From: Planctomycetota bacterium
GTDB taxonomy: Bacteria; Planctomycetota; B15-G4; JADJEK01
Reading direction: 5' to 3'
NCBI GenBank assembly: GCA_016213895.1
Contig: JACQZJ010000155.1
Coordinates: 12,273-53,182, forward strand
Length of the DNA stretch: 40,910 nt
Shown here: in pieces, positions 27,902 through 37,524 of the stretch
How positions within the stretch are numbered: position 1 is the stretch's first letter
Layout: each line of letters starts with the position of its first letter
Program-made: the position numbers and the translations under genes
Notes under the pieces: model-generated
Database searches by the model: none
Seen by the model: the letters and a program-made list of their open reading frames with translations, nothing else
Told to the model about the DNA's origin: nothing

Positions 27902-28804
27902 ATGGCGCGCGTGCCGGTGACCATCGTGATCCCGACGCTCGACGGCGGCCTGCTGTTCGAGCGCGCGCTCGCGGCCCTCGTCCTGGCCGAGCCGCGCCCA
28001 GAGAGCATCCTGGTGGTCGACTCGGGCTCGCAGGACGGCACGCCCGAGCGCGCCGCGGCCGCGGGCGCCGAGGTGCTGCGCGTGCCGCGCGCCGAGTTCG
28101 ACCACGGCGCCACGCGGCAGATGGCGGCCGCGCGAGCGGCGACCGAGTTCGTCGCCTTCCTCTCCCAGGACGCGGTGCCGGAGCCCGACTACCTCGGGCC
28201 CCTGGTCCGGGCCTTCTCCGACGCGCGCGTCGCCGGCGCGTCGGCGCGCATCCTGCCGCACCCTGACTCGTCGCCTCTGGCGCGGCGCACCGTGCTCTCG
28301 TCCCGCATGGCGAGCGCCCAGTCCCGCGTCATCGCCGTCCCGCCCGAGCAGTTCGCGACGTCGAGCGGGCGCGCGCGCTGTGACCTCCTGCTCTTCGACA
28401 ACGTCGCCTCGCTCTTGCGGCGCGACCTGCTCATGCGCTGGCCCTTCCCGCGCACCATGATGGGCGAGGACGCGGCGTTTGCGGCCGCGGCCCTCTTGCA
28501 CGGCCATCGCCTCGCCTTCGTGGCGCAGTCCGTGGTCAGGCACGCCCACGAGCACGGCCCGCTTTCCGCGTTCCGCCGCTATCGCGACGACGCGCGCTTC
28601 CAGCGCCGCGCTTTCGACGTGGCCGTGCGCGCGAGCCTGAGGGACACGCTGCGCGGCCTGGCCTACGAGCTCTGCGAGGACGCGCGCGGCCTGCGCGGCG
28701 AGCCGCTCGGAGCGCGCGCGGGCGCGCTCCTGCGCGCGCCACTCTTGCGCTCCTGCCAGGTCCTTGGCCAGTGGTGGGGCTCGCGCGCCGAGGCGCTGCC
28801 GTGA
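27902..28804 (+). CDS. GT2 family glycosyltransferase (rhamnosyltransferase-like)
   Basis: Family 2 glycosyltransferase of 300 residues with TIVIPTLDGG, LVVDSGSQDGT and FLSQDAVP as the metal-site region. AEFDHGATRQ is a variant of the F-x-H-G-x-T-R motif common in rhamnosyltransferases. FPRTMMGEDAAFAAAAL holds the acidic catalytic or acceptor motif. It starts one base after the previous stop, and its own TGA overlaps the next GTG (GTGA at 28801-28804), so all three genes are probably translated together. The GT2 part of the next protein is closely similar. Confidence 0.87.
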   Translation: MARVPVTIVIPTLDGGLLFERALAALVLAEPRPESILVVDSGSQDGTPERAAAAGAEVLRVPRAEFDHGATRQMAAARAATEFVAFLSQDAVPEPDYLGPLVRAFSDARVAGASARILPHPDSSPLARRTVLSSRMASAQSRVIAVPPEQFATSSGRARCDLLLFDNVASLLRRDLLMRWPFPRTMMGEDAAFAAAALLHGHRLAFVAQSVVRHAHEHGPLSAFRRYRDDARFQRRAFDVAVRASLRDTLRGLAYELCEDARGLRGEPLGARAGALLRAPLLRSCQVLGQWWGSRAEALP

Positions 28805-31503
28805 AAGCCTCCATCGTCATCCCCACCTGGAACGGCGAACGCGAGATCGGCGAGTGCCTGGAGGCCGTTTTCAGCCAGCGCGTCGACTTCCCGTTCGACG
28901 TGCTGCTCATCGACTCCTCGTCGAGCGACGGCACGCTCGCGGTCGCGCGGCGCTTCCCGGTGCGCGTGCACGTCATCCCGCAGGCGGACTTCGACCACGG
29001 CGACACGCGCAACCTGGGCGCGCTCCTGACCGACGGCGAGTACATCGTCTTCCTGGTGCAGGACGCGCGGCCGCTGCGTCGAGACTGGCTGGCCCGGCTC
29101 GTGGGGAACCTCGCCGACCCGCGGGTGGCCGGCGCCTTCAGCCGCGTGCTGCCGCGCCCCGGCGCTTCGCCGCTGGTGGTGCGCGGCGTGCAGGGCGACT
29201 TGAACTTCGGCGCCGAGCGCCTGGAGCGCGCCATCGAGGAGCGCGCGGCCTACGACGCGCTCGACCCGCTGGCGCGGCGCATCTTCGTCAACTTCAACGA
29301 CGTCGCCTCGTGCGTGCGGCGCGCGGTGTGGCAGAAGCTGCCCTTCCCGCGCACGCCGTTCGGCGAGGACGTGCTCTGGGCCAAGGCCGCGCTCGAGGCC
29401 GGACACCGCATCGTCTTCGACCCCGAGGCGCCGGTCATCCACTCGCACGAGTACGACGCCGCCACGCTGCGCCAGCGCACGCGCATCGACGGCTGGCTGA
29501 ACCGCGCCTACCTCGACCGCGTGTGCGTGGTGCGGCGCCGGGACGTGTTCACCATGACGCGGCGCGCGGCGCGCGCGGACCGCGAGCACCTGCGGGCCGG
29601 CGGCGCGCGCGGCCGGCGCTTCCTGGCGTTCTCCCTGCGCTCCTACGCCTACCACTACCTCGAGTTCCAGGGAGCCTGGGAGGGCGGGCGCACGCGCGAC
29701 CGCCTGCGCGCGCCAGTGCTCGTCCCCGAGGAGCGCCTCAAGGTGCTGCTCGTGGCGCACGCCTTCCCGCCCGAGAGCTCCGCCGGCACGGAGAACGTGA
29801 CGCTCGCGCTGGCGCGAGCGCTCGCGGCGTCTGGCCACGAGGTGGTCGTCTGCCACCGCTCCGCCGACCCGGCGCTCTCGGAGCACGCGGTGGCGGAGGG
29901 GGAGCACGCCGGCCTGCGCGTGCTGCGCATCGGCAACCGCCTGGCCTACGGGAGCATGCGCCAGACGTTCCACAACCGGCCGGTCGAGGACGCCTTCCGC
30001 GCGGTGCTCGAGCGCGAGCGGCCGCACGTGGTGCACTTCCAGCACCTCATCCACCTCTCGGTCGCCCTGCCCAGGATCTGCCGCCAGCAGGGCATCCCCT
30101 CGATCCTGACGCTCAACGACTTCTGGTTCCGCTGCCCGCGCGTGCAGCTCATGCGCCCGGACCGCAGGATCTGCTCGGGCGCTCCGCCCTTCCTCGGCTG
30201 CGCCGCCTGCCTGGCGAACCTGCCGTCCCTCGTCGCGCCGCTGCGGTTCGTCTCGCGCCCCCTGCGCCGGCCGCTCGCCTCCCTGGCGCGGCGCTTTCTC
30301 GCGGCAGCGGGCGCGCCGCGCACCTGGCTCGGGCAGAATCTCCGCGACGCGGCCTGGCTCGCGCTCCGGCCGGGCACGGTGGCGGCGGAGCTGTTGGCGG
30401 CCGACTTCATCTTCGCGCCGTCGCGCTTCCTCAAGGCCAAGATGGTCGAGGCCGGCGTGCCCGCGGAGCGGCTCATCGTCTCCGACTACGGCCTCGAGAC
30501 CGCCTGGCTCGAGGGCTTCCGGCGCGCGCCCGCTCCCGGCCGGGTGCGCTTCGGCTTCGTCGGCTCGCTCGTGTGGTACAAGGGGCTGGAGGTGCTGGCG
30601 CGCGCCTTCCAGCGCATCCCCGAGGAGGCGGCCGAGCTGCATATCCACGGCGACAGCGAGGGGCTGGAGGAGTTCCGCGAGACGCGAAGGCGCGTCGAGG
30701 CGCTGGTGACGCGTCCCGGGCTCTTCTTCCACGGCCGCTACGCGCCCGGGGACCTCGGCCAGGTGCTCGGCGCCATCGATGTCCTGGTGGTGCCGTCGCT
30801 CTGGTACGAGAACTCGCCGCTCGCGGTGCACGAGGCCTTCCAGGCCGGCATCCCGGTGCTGGTCTCCGACCAGGGCGGCATGCGCGACCTGGTGGCCGAG
30901 GGCGCGGGCGGACTGCGCTTCCGGCCCGGAGACGACCGCGACCTGGCGCGCGTGATGCGCCGCTTCCTGGCCGAGCCGGAGCTGGCGGCGCGGGTCGGCG
31001 GCGCGGCGCCGCGCGTGAAAACGGCGGCGGAGGCCGCGGCCGAGATGGAGGTGAAATACCGCCAGGCGCTCGGGCTGGCGCGCGGGCGCGGCCGGCTGCT
31101 GGCCCTTCCCGCCGCGGAGCACGTGCGCGCGCGCGGCGCGGTCGAGGAGGACGGCGATGCGATCGTGCTCCTGCCTCGGGGGGACGGCCCTTCCAGCGTG
31201 GAGTTCGACGTGGACCTGGGCGCGGCCGCGGCCGTGGAGCTGTCGCTCGCCGTGCTGCATGGCGCGGGCGAGGAGGGCGTGGAGCAAGGGGGCGAGGTGC
31301 TCCTCGACGGCAAGGGCGTGCTGCGCCTCGAGCCGACGGCAGGGTGCGCCGGCGGCGAAAGCACGAGCGAGTTCGTGGCGCCTCTTCGCCTGCGCGCCGG
31401 GCGGCGCCGGCTGCTCGTCTCCAACGCACTGCCGGGAGAGGGCCGCTACCTGCTCCGCTTCCGCGAGGTGGTCTTCTATCGTACCAGCGCGAGGTTGCAC
31501 TGA
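28801..31503 (+). CDS. GT2-GT4 fusion with C-terminal beta domain
   Basis: A 900-residue protein with three parts. Residues 1-305 are a GT2 with SIVIPTWNGEREIGE, LLIDSSSSDGT, FDHGDTRN and PFGEDVLW. Residues about 313-760 are a GT4 with AHAFPPESSAGTENVTLA, the four-cysteine segment after NDFWFRC (C-x12-C-x8-C-x2-C), FGFVGSLVWYKGLEVL and EX7E in WYENSPLAVHE. Residues about 765-900 form an apparent beta-sandwich (SSVEFDVDLGAAAAVELSL, GRYLLRFREVVFY) without a family match, possibly carbohydrate-binding. A two-enzyme chain could add two successive sugars. GTG 28801 overlaps the preceding stop by four bases and is preferred to an earlier in-frame GTG at 28771. Confidence 0.88.
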   Translation: MKASIVIPTWNGEREIGECLEAVFSQRVDFPFDVLLIDSSSSDGTLAVARRFPVRVHVIPQADFDHGDTRNLGALLTDGEYIVFLVQDARPLRRDWLARLVGNLADPRVAGAFSRVLPRPGASPLVVRGVQGDLNFGAERLERAIEERAAYDALDPLARRIFVNFNDVASCVRRAVWQKLPFPRTPFGEDVLWAKAALEAGHRIVFDPEAPVIHSHEYDAATLRQRTRIDGWLNRAYLDRVCVVRRRDVFTMTRRAARADREHLRAGGARGRRFLAFSLRSYAYHYLEFQGAWEGGRTRDRLRAPVLVPEERLKVLLVAHAFPPESSAGTENVTLALARALAASGHEVVVCHRSADPALSEHAVAEGEHAGLRVLRIGNRLAYGSMRQTFHNRPVEDAFRAVLERERPHVVHFQHLIHLSVALPRICRQQGIPSILTLNDFWFRCPRVQLMRPDRRICSGAPPFLGCAACLANLPSLVAPLRFVSRPLRRPLASLARRFLAAAGAPRTWLGQNLRDAAWLALRPGTVAAELLAADFIFAPSRFLKAKMVEAGVPAERLIVSDYGLETAWLEGFRRAPAPGRVRFGFVGSLVWYKGLEVLARAFQRIPEEAAELHIHGDSEGLEEFRETRRRVEALVTRPGLFFHGRYAPGDLGQVLGAIDVLVVPSLWYENSPLAVHEAFQAGIPVLVSDQGGMRDLVAEGAGGLRFRPGDDRDLARVMRRFLAEPELAARVGGAAPRVKTAAEAAAEMEVKYRQALGLARGRGRLLALPAAEHVRARGAVEEDGDAIVLLPRGDGPSSVEFDVDLGAAAAVELSLAVLHGAGEEGVEQGGEVLLDGKGVLRLEPTAGCAGGESTSEFVAPLRLRAGRRRLLVSNALPGEGRYLLRFREVVFYRTSARLH

Positions 31504-31517
31504 GGTGAGCGCGCCGC

Positions 31518-32669
31518 ATGCCTGAGACTCTGCCCGCTGTCTCCGTCGTGATCCCGAACTGGAACGGGAAGCGCCACCTCGAGCGCTGCTTCGCGTCGCT
31601 CGAGGCGCTCGCCTACGGCGGCCGCGTCGAGCTGATCCTGGTGGACAACGGCTCGCGCGACGGCTCGCTCGCGCTCATGCGGCGCCGCCATCCACGCGTG
31701 CGCCTCATCCAGAACCGCGTGAACGAGGGCTTCGCCGCCGCGTGCAACCGCGGGGCGCGCGCGGCCGAGGGCGCGGTCGTGGCCTTCCTCAACAACGACA
31801 TGCGCGTCGAGCCCGAATGGCTGAGCGGACTGGTCTTTGCCCTGCGGGGCGGCGCGCGCTGCGCCGCCTCGCTCATTATGTCCTGGGACGGGAGCAGGGT
31901 GAACTTCGCCGGCGGCGGCATGAACTTCCACGGCATCGGCATCCAGCTGGGCCTCGGCGACGAGGACGCGGCGCGCTACCACGAGCCCGGGGACACGCTC
32001 TTCGCCTGCGGCGGGGCCATGGCCGTCGAGCGCCGCCTCTTCCTCGACGCGGGCGGTTTCGACGAGGAGTTCTTCGCCTTCTACGAGGACGTGGACTTCG
32101 GCTGGCGCCTGTGGGTGCTGGGCGAAAAGGTGGTCTACGCGCCCGCGTCCATCGCCTACCACCACCACTCGGCGACCGCGGCGCGCGTCGACCTGCACCG
32201 CCTGCGCCTGCTGCAGATCAGGAACCCCCTGTGCGCCATCTTCAAGAACTACTCGGCCGAGAACCTGGCGAAGGCGCTGCCCGCCGCGCTGCTCTTGACG
32301 CTGCGCCGCACGCGCTACCTGCTGGCGCTCGACCCGGCGGAGTTCTCGCTCGGCGGGAACCGCGGCATGGAGCGCGGCTTGCTCGCCGGCCTGCGCGTGC
32401 GCGCGCGCGCCAAGCTGAAGAAGGCGCGCGTGGCGCGCGCCGGCCTCGCGGACGTGCTGGCGATCGACGACTTCGTCGACCGCCTGCCGCGCCTGGCGGA
32501 GAAGCGCCGCTGGATCCAGGAAAGGCGGCGGCGCCCGGACGGCGAGATCCTGCCGCTCTTCCGCGACCCGCGCTGGCTGGCCGAGTCGTCCCCGGACTAC
32601 GCCGAGGCGCAGGACGTTCTCCTGCGCTTCTTCGGGCTGGACGAGGTCCTCGGCCCGCCGGGGCGCTAG
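31518..32669 (+). CDS. GT2 family glycosyltransferase (rhamnosyltransferase-like)
   Basis: Family 2 glycosyltransferase of 383 residues. Motifs are SVVIPNWNGKRHLE, LVDNGSRDGS, NEGFAAACNRG, the metal-site region FLNNDMRVEP and FYEDVDFGWR. The GT-A domain ends near residue 240. The next 140 residues are basic and helical (RVRARAKLKKARVARAG) and may contact membrane or acceptor. It starts 14 bases after the fusion gene and belongs to the operon. It resembles the GT2 at 2882 in motif layout, so the two may transfer the same type of sugar. Confidence 0.86.
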   Translation: MPETLPAVSVVIPNWNGKRHLERCFASLEALAYGGRVELILVDNGSRDGSLALMRRRHPRVRLIQNRVNEGFAAACNRGARAAEGAVVAFLNNDMRVEPEWLSGLVFALRGGARCAASLIMSWDGSRVNFAGGGMNFHGIGIQLGLGDEDAARYHEPGDTLFACGGAMAVERRLFLDAGGFDEEFFAFYEDVDFGWRLWVLGEKVVYAPASIAYHHHSATAARVDLHRLRLLQIRNPLCAIFKNYSAENLAKALPAALLLTLRRTRYLLALDPAEFSLGGNRGMERGLLAGLRVRARAKLKKARVARAGLADVLAIDDFVDRLPRLAEKRRWIQERRRRPDGEILPLFRDPRWLAESSPDYAEAQDVLLRFFGLDEVLGPPGR

Positions 32670-32788
32670 AATCGCGCCTTCCGTACCGCTGAGGAGCGGA
32701 GTGTCAAGTTGAGCGGCCAGCTTGTCGATCGCGTGTGCAGCCTCCCGTGCGGCGCGGCGCGCACGCCTTCCCCGGACTCGGTCAGCGC

Positions 32789-33526
32789 ATGAAGCTCTCG
32801 GTCGTCATCCCGGTCTACAACGAGCGCGACACGATCGTGCCGGTCATCGACAAGGTCGCGGCCACGCCCTTCGCCAAGGAGATCATCGTCGTCGACGACT
32901 GCTCGACCGACGGCACGCGCGAGGTGCTCGAGTCCCTGCGGCGCGACGGCGTGGAGATCCGCGTGTTCCGCCACGAGGTGAACCAGGGCAAGGGCGCGGC
33001 GCTGCGCACCGGCTTCGCGCAGATCCGCGGGGACATCGTCATCATCCAGGACGCCGACCTGGAGTACACGCCGGACGACTACGGCCGGCTGATCAAGCCC
33101 ATCGAGGACGGCATGGCCGACGTGGTGTTCGGCTCGCGCTTCCTGGGCGGCACGCACCGCTGCCACCTCTACTGGCACTACGTGGTCAACAAGCTGCTCA
33201 CCTGGGTGTCGAACGTGTTCACCAACTTGAACCTGAGCGACATGGAGACCTGCTACAAGGTCTTCCACGCCGACGTCGCGCGCCGCATCCAGATCGAGAG
33301 CAACCGCTTCAACGTCGAGCCGGAGCTGACCGCCAAGGTGGCGCAGCTCAAGTGCCGGGTGTACGAGGTCCCGGTCTCCTACTTCGGCCGCGACTACTCC
33401 GAGGGCAAGAAGATCGGCTGGAAGGACGGCTTCCAGGCCGTCTGGTCCATCATCCGCTTCAACCTCTTCTCGGACGCGCCCGAGCCCCTGGAGCGGCGCC
33501 GCGCCGAGCCGCGCGCCTCGACCTGA
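32789..33526 (+). CDS. Dolichol-phosphate-mannose-synthase-like GT2
   Basis: A 245-residue GT2 close to the DPM1/DpgD type that transfers a sugar to a polyprenyl phosphate at the cytoplasmic face. It shows SVVIPVYNERDTI, VVDDCSTDGT, HEVNQGKGAALRTGF and IIQDADLEYTPDDY, the DXD motif of this subfamily, then VVFGSRFLGG. There is no C-terminal membrane helix, as in DPM1 rather than the multi-pass bacterial forms. The frame is open 54 bases further up, but conserved sequence begins at ATG 32789. The 119-base gap to the previous gene contains GAGGAGCGGAGTG but no better start. It may supply a lipid-linked sugar for the cluster. Confidence 0.88.
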   Translation: MKLSVVIPVYNERDTIVPVIDKVAATPFAKEIIVVDDCSTDGTREVLESLRRDGVEIRVFRHEVNQGKGAALRTGFAQIRGDIVIIQDADLEYTPDDYGRLIKPIEDGMADVVFGSRFLGGTHRCHLYWHYVVNKLLTWVSNVFTNLNLSDMETCYKVFHADVARRIQIESNRFNVEPELTAKVAQLKCRVYEVPVSYFGRDYSEGKKIGWKDGFQAVWSIIRFNLFSDAPEPLERRRAEPRAST

Positions 33527-33581
33527 TGCGCGCCGGTCCCAGCGCTCAATCGCGGGGCCGGGCCGGGCCGATAAGGCCGGG

Positions 33582-34094
33582 ATGGCGCCTCCCGGCCGCA
33601 GCAGACTGCCGCTCGTCTTCCTGGCCTGCCTGGCTCTTCTTCTCTGCCTGGCCGCGGCCGTGGACACGCCGGTCCTCGCGCTCTACCGGATCTCCGGCAA
33701 CTCGATGCTGCCGGCCTTCGAGAACGGCGACCGCGTGCTGGTGACGACCCTCGGCGGGATCGGCGTGAACGACGCGGTCATCGTCCGTCTGGGCGGGGAG
33801 ACGCTGATCAAGCGCGTGGTGGCCGCGCCGGGCGACGACGTAGCGCTGGTCAGCGGCCTCCTGTTCAGGAACGGAAGGCCCGCGGACCCGGTGGCGCCGA
33901 GCTACCGCGACGACTCCTGCGCCGGCCTCACCGCGCTCGGGCAGGATCAGTTCTTCGTGCTCGGCGACAACCGGAGCGTGTCGGTGGACAGCCGGACCTT
34001 CGGTCCGGTCGAGCGCCGCGCGATCCTCGGCAGGGTGGTCTATCGCTGGTTCCCGGCCCGGGACGGCGCGAGCGTGGCCGCGGCGCGCGACTGA
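33582..34094 (+). CDS. lepB: Signal peptidase I (S26 family)
   Basis: A 170-residue membrane peptidase, short for the family. An N-terminal membrane anchor (LPLVFLACLALLLCLAAAV, about residues 9-27) is followed by ISGNSMLPAFENGD with the catalytic serine S41, LIKRVVAAPGDD with the general-base lysine K77, and VLGDNRSVSVDSRTFGPV, the box E signature. It cleaves signal peptides on the outer face. Its place inside a glycosyltransferase operon suggests a dedicated copy rather than the main housekeeping enzyme, but that is inference. ATAAGG lies about eight bases before the ATG. Confidence 0.88.
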   Translation: MAPPGRSRLPLVFLACLALLLCLAAAVDTPVLALYRISGNSMLPAFENGDRVLVTTLGGIGVNDAVIVRLGGETLIKRVVAAPGDDVALVSGLLFRNGRPADPVAPSYRDDSCAGLTALGQDQFFVLGDNRSVSVDSRTFGPVERRAILGRVVYRWFPARDGASVAAARD

Positions 34095-34114
34095 CGGCGC
34101 GGCGCGCGCCCGTG

Positions 34115-34123
34115 TGCTACATT
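34115..34123 (+). promoter_or_regulatory. Candidate extended -10 for the radical SAM gene
   Basis: TGCTACATT is an extended -10 element ending eight bases before GTG 34132, which would place the transcript start at or next to the start codon. This supports GTG 34132 over the in-frame GTG at 34114, which lies within the promoter. Confidence 0.45.
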
Positions 34124-34131
34124 CGAGAATC

Positions 34132-35703
<1,572 letters not shown>

Positions 35704-35741
35704 GCTTGGGGAGCCCGGGGATGCGTCGCGAGCGGGCAGGA

Positions 35742-35795
35742 CCGCGAGGATGCCGGGGAAGGGCGGTTCCCCCGAGGGATAGGAGATCCTCGCGG
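35742..35795. terminator. Nested inverted repeat between convergent genes, candidate terminator
   Basis: Arms CCGCGAGGAT (35742-35751) and ATCCTCGCGG (35786-35795) pair over ten bases. Inside, GGGGAA (35755-35760) and TTCCCC (35767-35772) form a second hairpin with a six-base loop. It sits 39 bases after the radical SAM stop. No T tract follows on either strand. The rest of the 205-base gap holds only a degenerate TTCNGACTTC-like repeat. Confidence 0.45.
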
Positions 35796-35845
35796 CGCTA
35801 CCTACGCCACGCAGGCCGGCGGAAGACAGAAGCGGACCCAGGGGT

Positions 35846-35885
35846 CTTCTTGCTTCCGACTTCGATGTTCAGACTTCCAACTCGC
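35846..35885. repeat. Degenerate pyrimidine-rich short repeat
   Basis: The stretch contains CTTCTTGCTTCCGACTTC followed by CAGACTTCCAACTC, a loosely repeated CTTCC/GACTTC unit typical of non-coding spacers. It lies just before the stop of the anti-sigma gene. Confidence 0.35.
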
Positions 35886-35908
35886 GGTGGCGCCGCCGCG
35901 CTGAGAGG

Positions 35909-36682
35909 CTACGGCCGCATCTCCTCCTCGAGCAGGGCGAGGCAGGCCTCGGATTCGTCGGGCCGCCCCAGGCAGCGGAGGGAATGCGCCAGCTGGCACA
36001 GGGCCTCGCAGCGCTGCGCCCGCGAGATCGCTTCCCGGGCGAGGACCACTTGCCCCATGTCCGCGGCAGCGGCCCAGGCGCCCTTCTCGTTCAGGTGGGC
36101 GACCTGGGCCAGCAGGTCGTCGCCCGCGGAAGAACGGCTCCATCCGCCGAGCGGCGGGAGCTGTCCGGAAAAGAAGACCGCCACCCTGATCGGGCCGGGC
36201 ATGGGGACCGGGGTCGCCGACATGGGTCCGCCCTGCCCGGCGGAGAAGCCGGCGAGCTGCGGGCTGAAGGGGAAGATCGTGGCGCGCAGCTCGGAGCCGA
36301 CGGCCGGGGAGGAAGGCGCCTGCGCCGCTTCGTGGATCGTCTCGCGCCGCGGGGGGCTTGCCGGCTGCGCCCAGTGGTAGGCCGCGGCCGCGCTCACGAG
36401 CAAGAGCGCAGCGGCCGCGAGCTGGATGGGCTCGAGGCGGCGCAGCACGGGCACGAAGCGCCAGCGGCCCCGAAGGACCAGGGAGAAGCGGCTCGGCGGC
36501 TGCGCGGCCGGCACGGGCAGGCGCGTCCAGGCGGCCTTGAGCCAGCGGACGCTCGCCTTCGTGGCGGAATCGCACGCGTCCAGGGAGTCGCCGTTCTCCG
36601 ACAAGTGGCCGTTCGCCGGCGGATCGAGCCGGCTCCAGGCGCGGCGCAGCTCGTCGAGGGGATCGAAGCCGTCAGTTGTCAT
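35909..36682 (-). CDS. Putative membrane-anchored anti-sigma factor
   Basis: A 257-residue protein. Residues 1-75 are soluble and probably cytoplasmic, followed by one membrane segment near 87-105 (IQLAAAALLLVSAAAAYHW). The outer part is proline-rich (PRRETIHEAAQAPSSP) then helical, ending in a TPR-like stretch (AQRCEALCQLAHSLRCLG). No zinc-binding HxxxCxxC motif of the ZAS type is visible. The call rests on position: its ATG overlaps the end of the ECF sigma gene by 11 bases, which is how sigma/anti-sigma pairs are usually coupled. Function as anti-sigma is inference. Confidence 0.6.
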   Translation of the reverse strand: MTTDGFDPLDELRRAWSRLDPPANGHLSENGDSLDACDSATKASVRWLKAAWTRLPVPAAQPPSRFSLVLRGRWRFVPVLRRLEPIQLAAAALLLVSAAAAYHWAQPASPPRRETIHEAAQAPSSPAVGSELRATIFPFSPQLAGFSAGQGGPMSATPVPMPGPIRVAVFFSGQLPPLGGWSRSSAGDDLLAQVAHLNEKGAWAAAADMGQVVLAREAISRAQRCEALCQLAHSLRCLGRPDESEACLALLEEEMRP

Positions 36683-37280
36683 GCAGCTCTCCAGGGCCTG
36701 CCGGGTTGGCGATTCCGGGAATGCGTTCGCCCAGGATGCGGCGCAGGCGGCGGCGCGCGAGCGACAGGAGCGAGCGGACCGTGCCCTCGGTGATGCCGAG
36801 CGCCTCGGCCACCTCCGGGCTGCCCAGGCCTTCCAGGTCGCGCAGCACGAAGACCTCGCGTTCGCGCTCGGAGAGGGCGCCCAGGCTGCTGCGGACGATC
36901 TCCTGGACCTCGGACTGAGCGGCCTCGTCGAGGGGATCGGCGGGCAGGGGCCCCGCGCCGCGCGCCGCTTCCTCGGCGGCCGCGTCCTCGGCGCGCCGGC
37001 GCGCCGCCTTCCTGCGCAGCTTGTCCCGGCACAGGTTCGCGGTCACCGCGTTGCGCCAGGACTCGAAGCGGCGCGAGGGGTCGTAGGCCTTGAGGCGGTC
37101 GATAAGGTGCAGCATGGCGTCCTGAGCGGCGTCCTCCGCCTCGTTGGCCTCGAGCAGGAAGCCGAAGCACACTCGGTACACGTGGGGGTACTCGCGCCGA
37201 TAAAAGGCGTCCAGGGCGGCGGGCTCGCCGCCCAGGACAGCCCGGATGAGAGGATCCGACTGCTGCTGTCCGGTCGTCAT
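36672..37280 (-). CDS. ECF-type RNA polymerase sigma factor
   Basis: A 202-residue sigma-70 family factor of the extracytoplasmic type. Region 2 includes FYRREYPHVYRVCFGFL, EAEDAAQDAMLHL and FESWRNAVTANLCRDKLRR. Region 4 shows LSEREREVFVLRDLEGL and the helix-turn-helix SPEVAEALGITEGTVRSLLS. Regions 1.1 and 3 are absent, as usual. The linker is long and acidic (about residues 95-125). The 244 bases upstream, shared with the divergent ACT gene, would hold its promoter; GGGGCACGAG lies just before the ATG. Its regulon cannot be read from the window. Confidence 0.92.
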   Translation of the reverse strand: MTTGQQQSDPLIRAVLGGEPAALDAFYRREYPHVYRVCFGFLLEANEAEDAAQDAMLHLIDRLKAYDPSRRFESWRNAVTANLCRDKLRRKAARRRAEDAAAEEAARGAGPLPADPLDEAAQSEVQEIVRSSLGALSEREREVFVLRDLEGLGSPEVAEALGITEGTVRSLLSLARRRLRRILGERIPGIANPAGPGELHDN

Positions 37281-37486
37281 CTCGTGCCCCAGGTACGCGG
37301 CCGCCGCGCGCGCCGCTGAATGCTTCGCAGGGCGTTTCGGGTCAGACGCGCCGCGCGGTCCGCTTCGTGCCCGCTCGCGCGGTGAAGCGCGGAGCGAGGT
37401 CGGGTGCCAACTCTAGACCATTCAACATGTTGCGCCAGGAGGATCGCTGGCCGCTCAGGGAATCGCTTCCCGGCGGCCAGGAGCGC

Positions 37487-37495
37487 TGGTAACAT
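37487..37495 (+). promoter_or_regulatory. Candidate extended -10 for the ACT-domain gene
   Basis: TGGTAACAT has the same TGnTAnnnT form as the other extended -10 sites and lies 29 bases before ATG 37525. GGGGAC in between may be the ribosome binding site. Confidence 0.4.
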
Positions 37496-37524
37496 TGTTC
37501 CTTTTCGGCGCCGGGGACAAAGCG

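Noticed and set aside
28663-31500. Antisense open frame of 945 codons opposite the GT2-GT4 fusion
   Set aside because: Low-complexity translation and no ribosome binding site; a shadow of the real gene.
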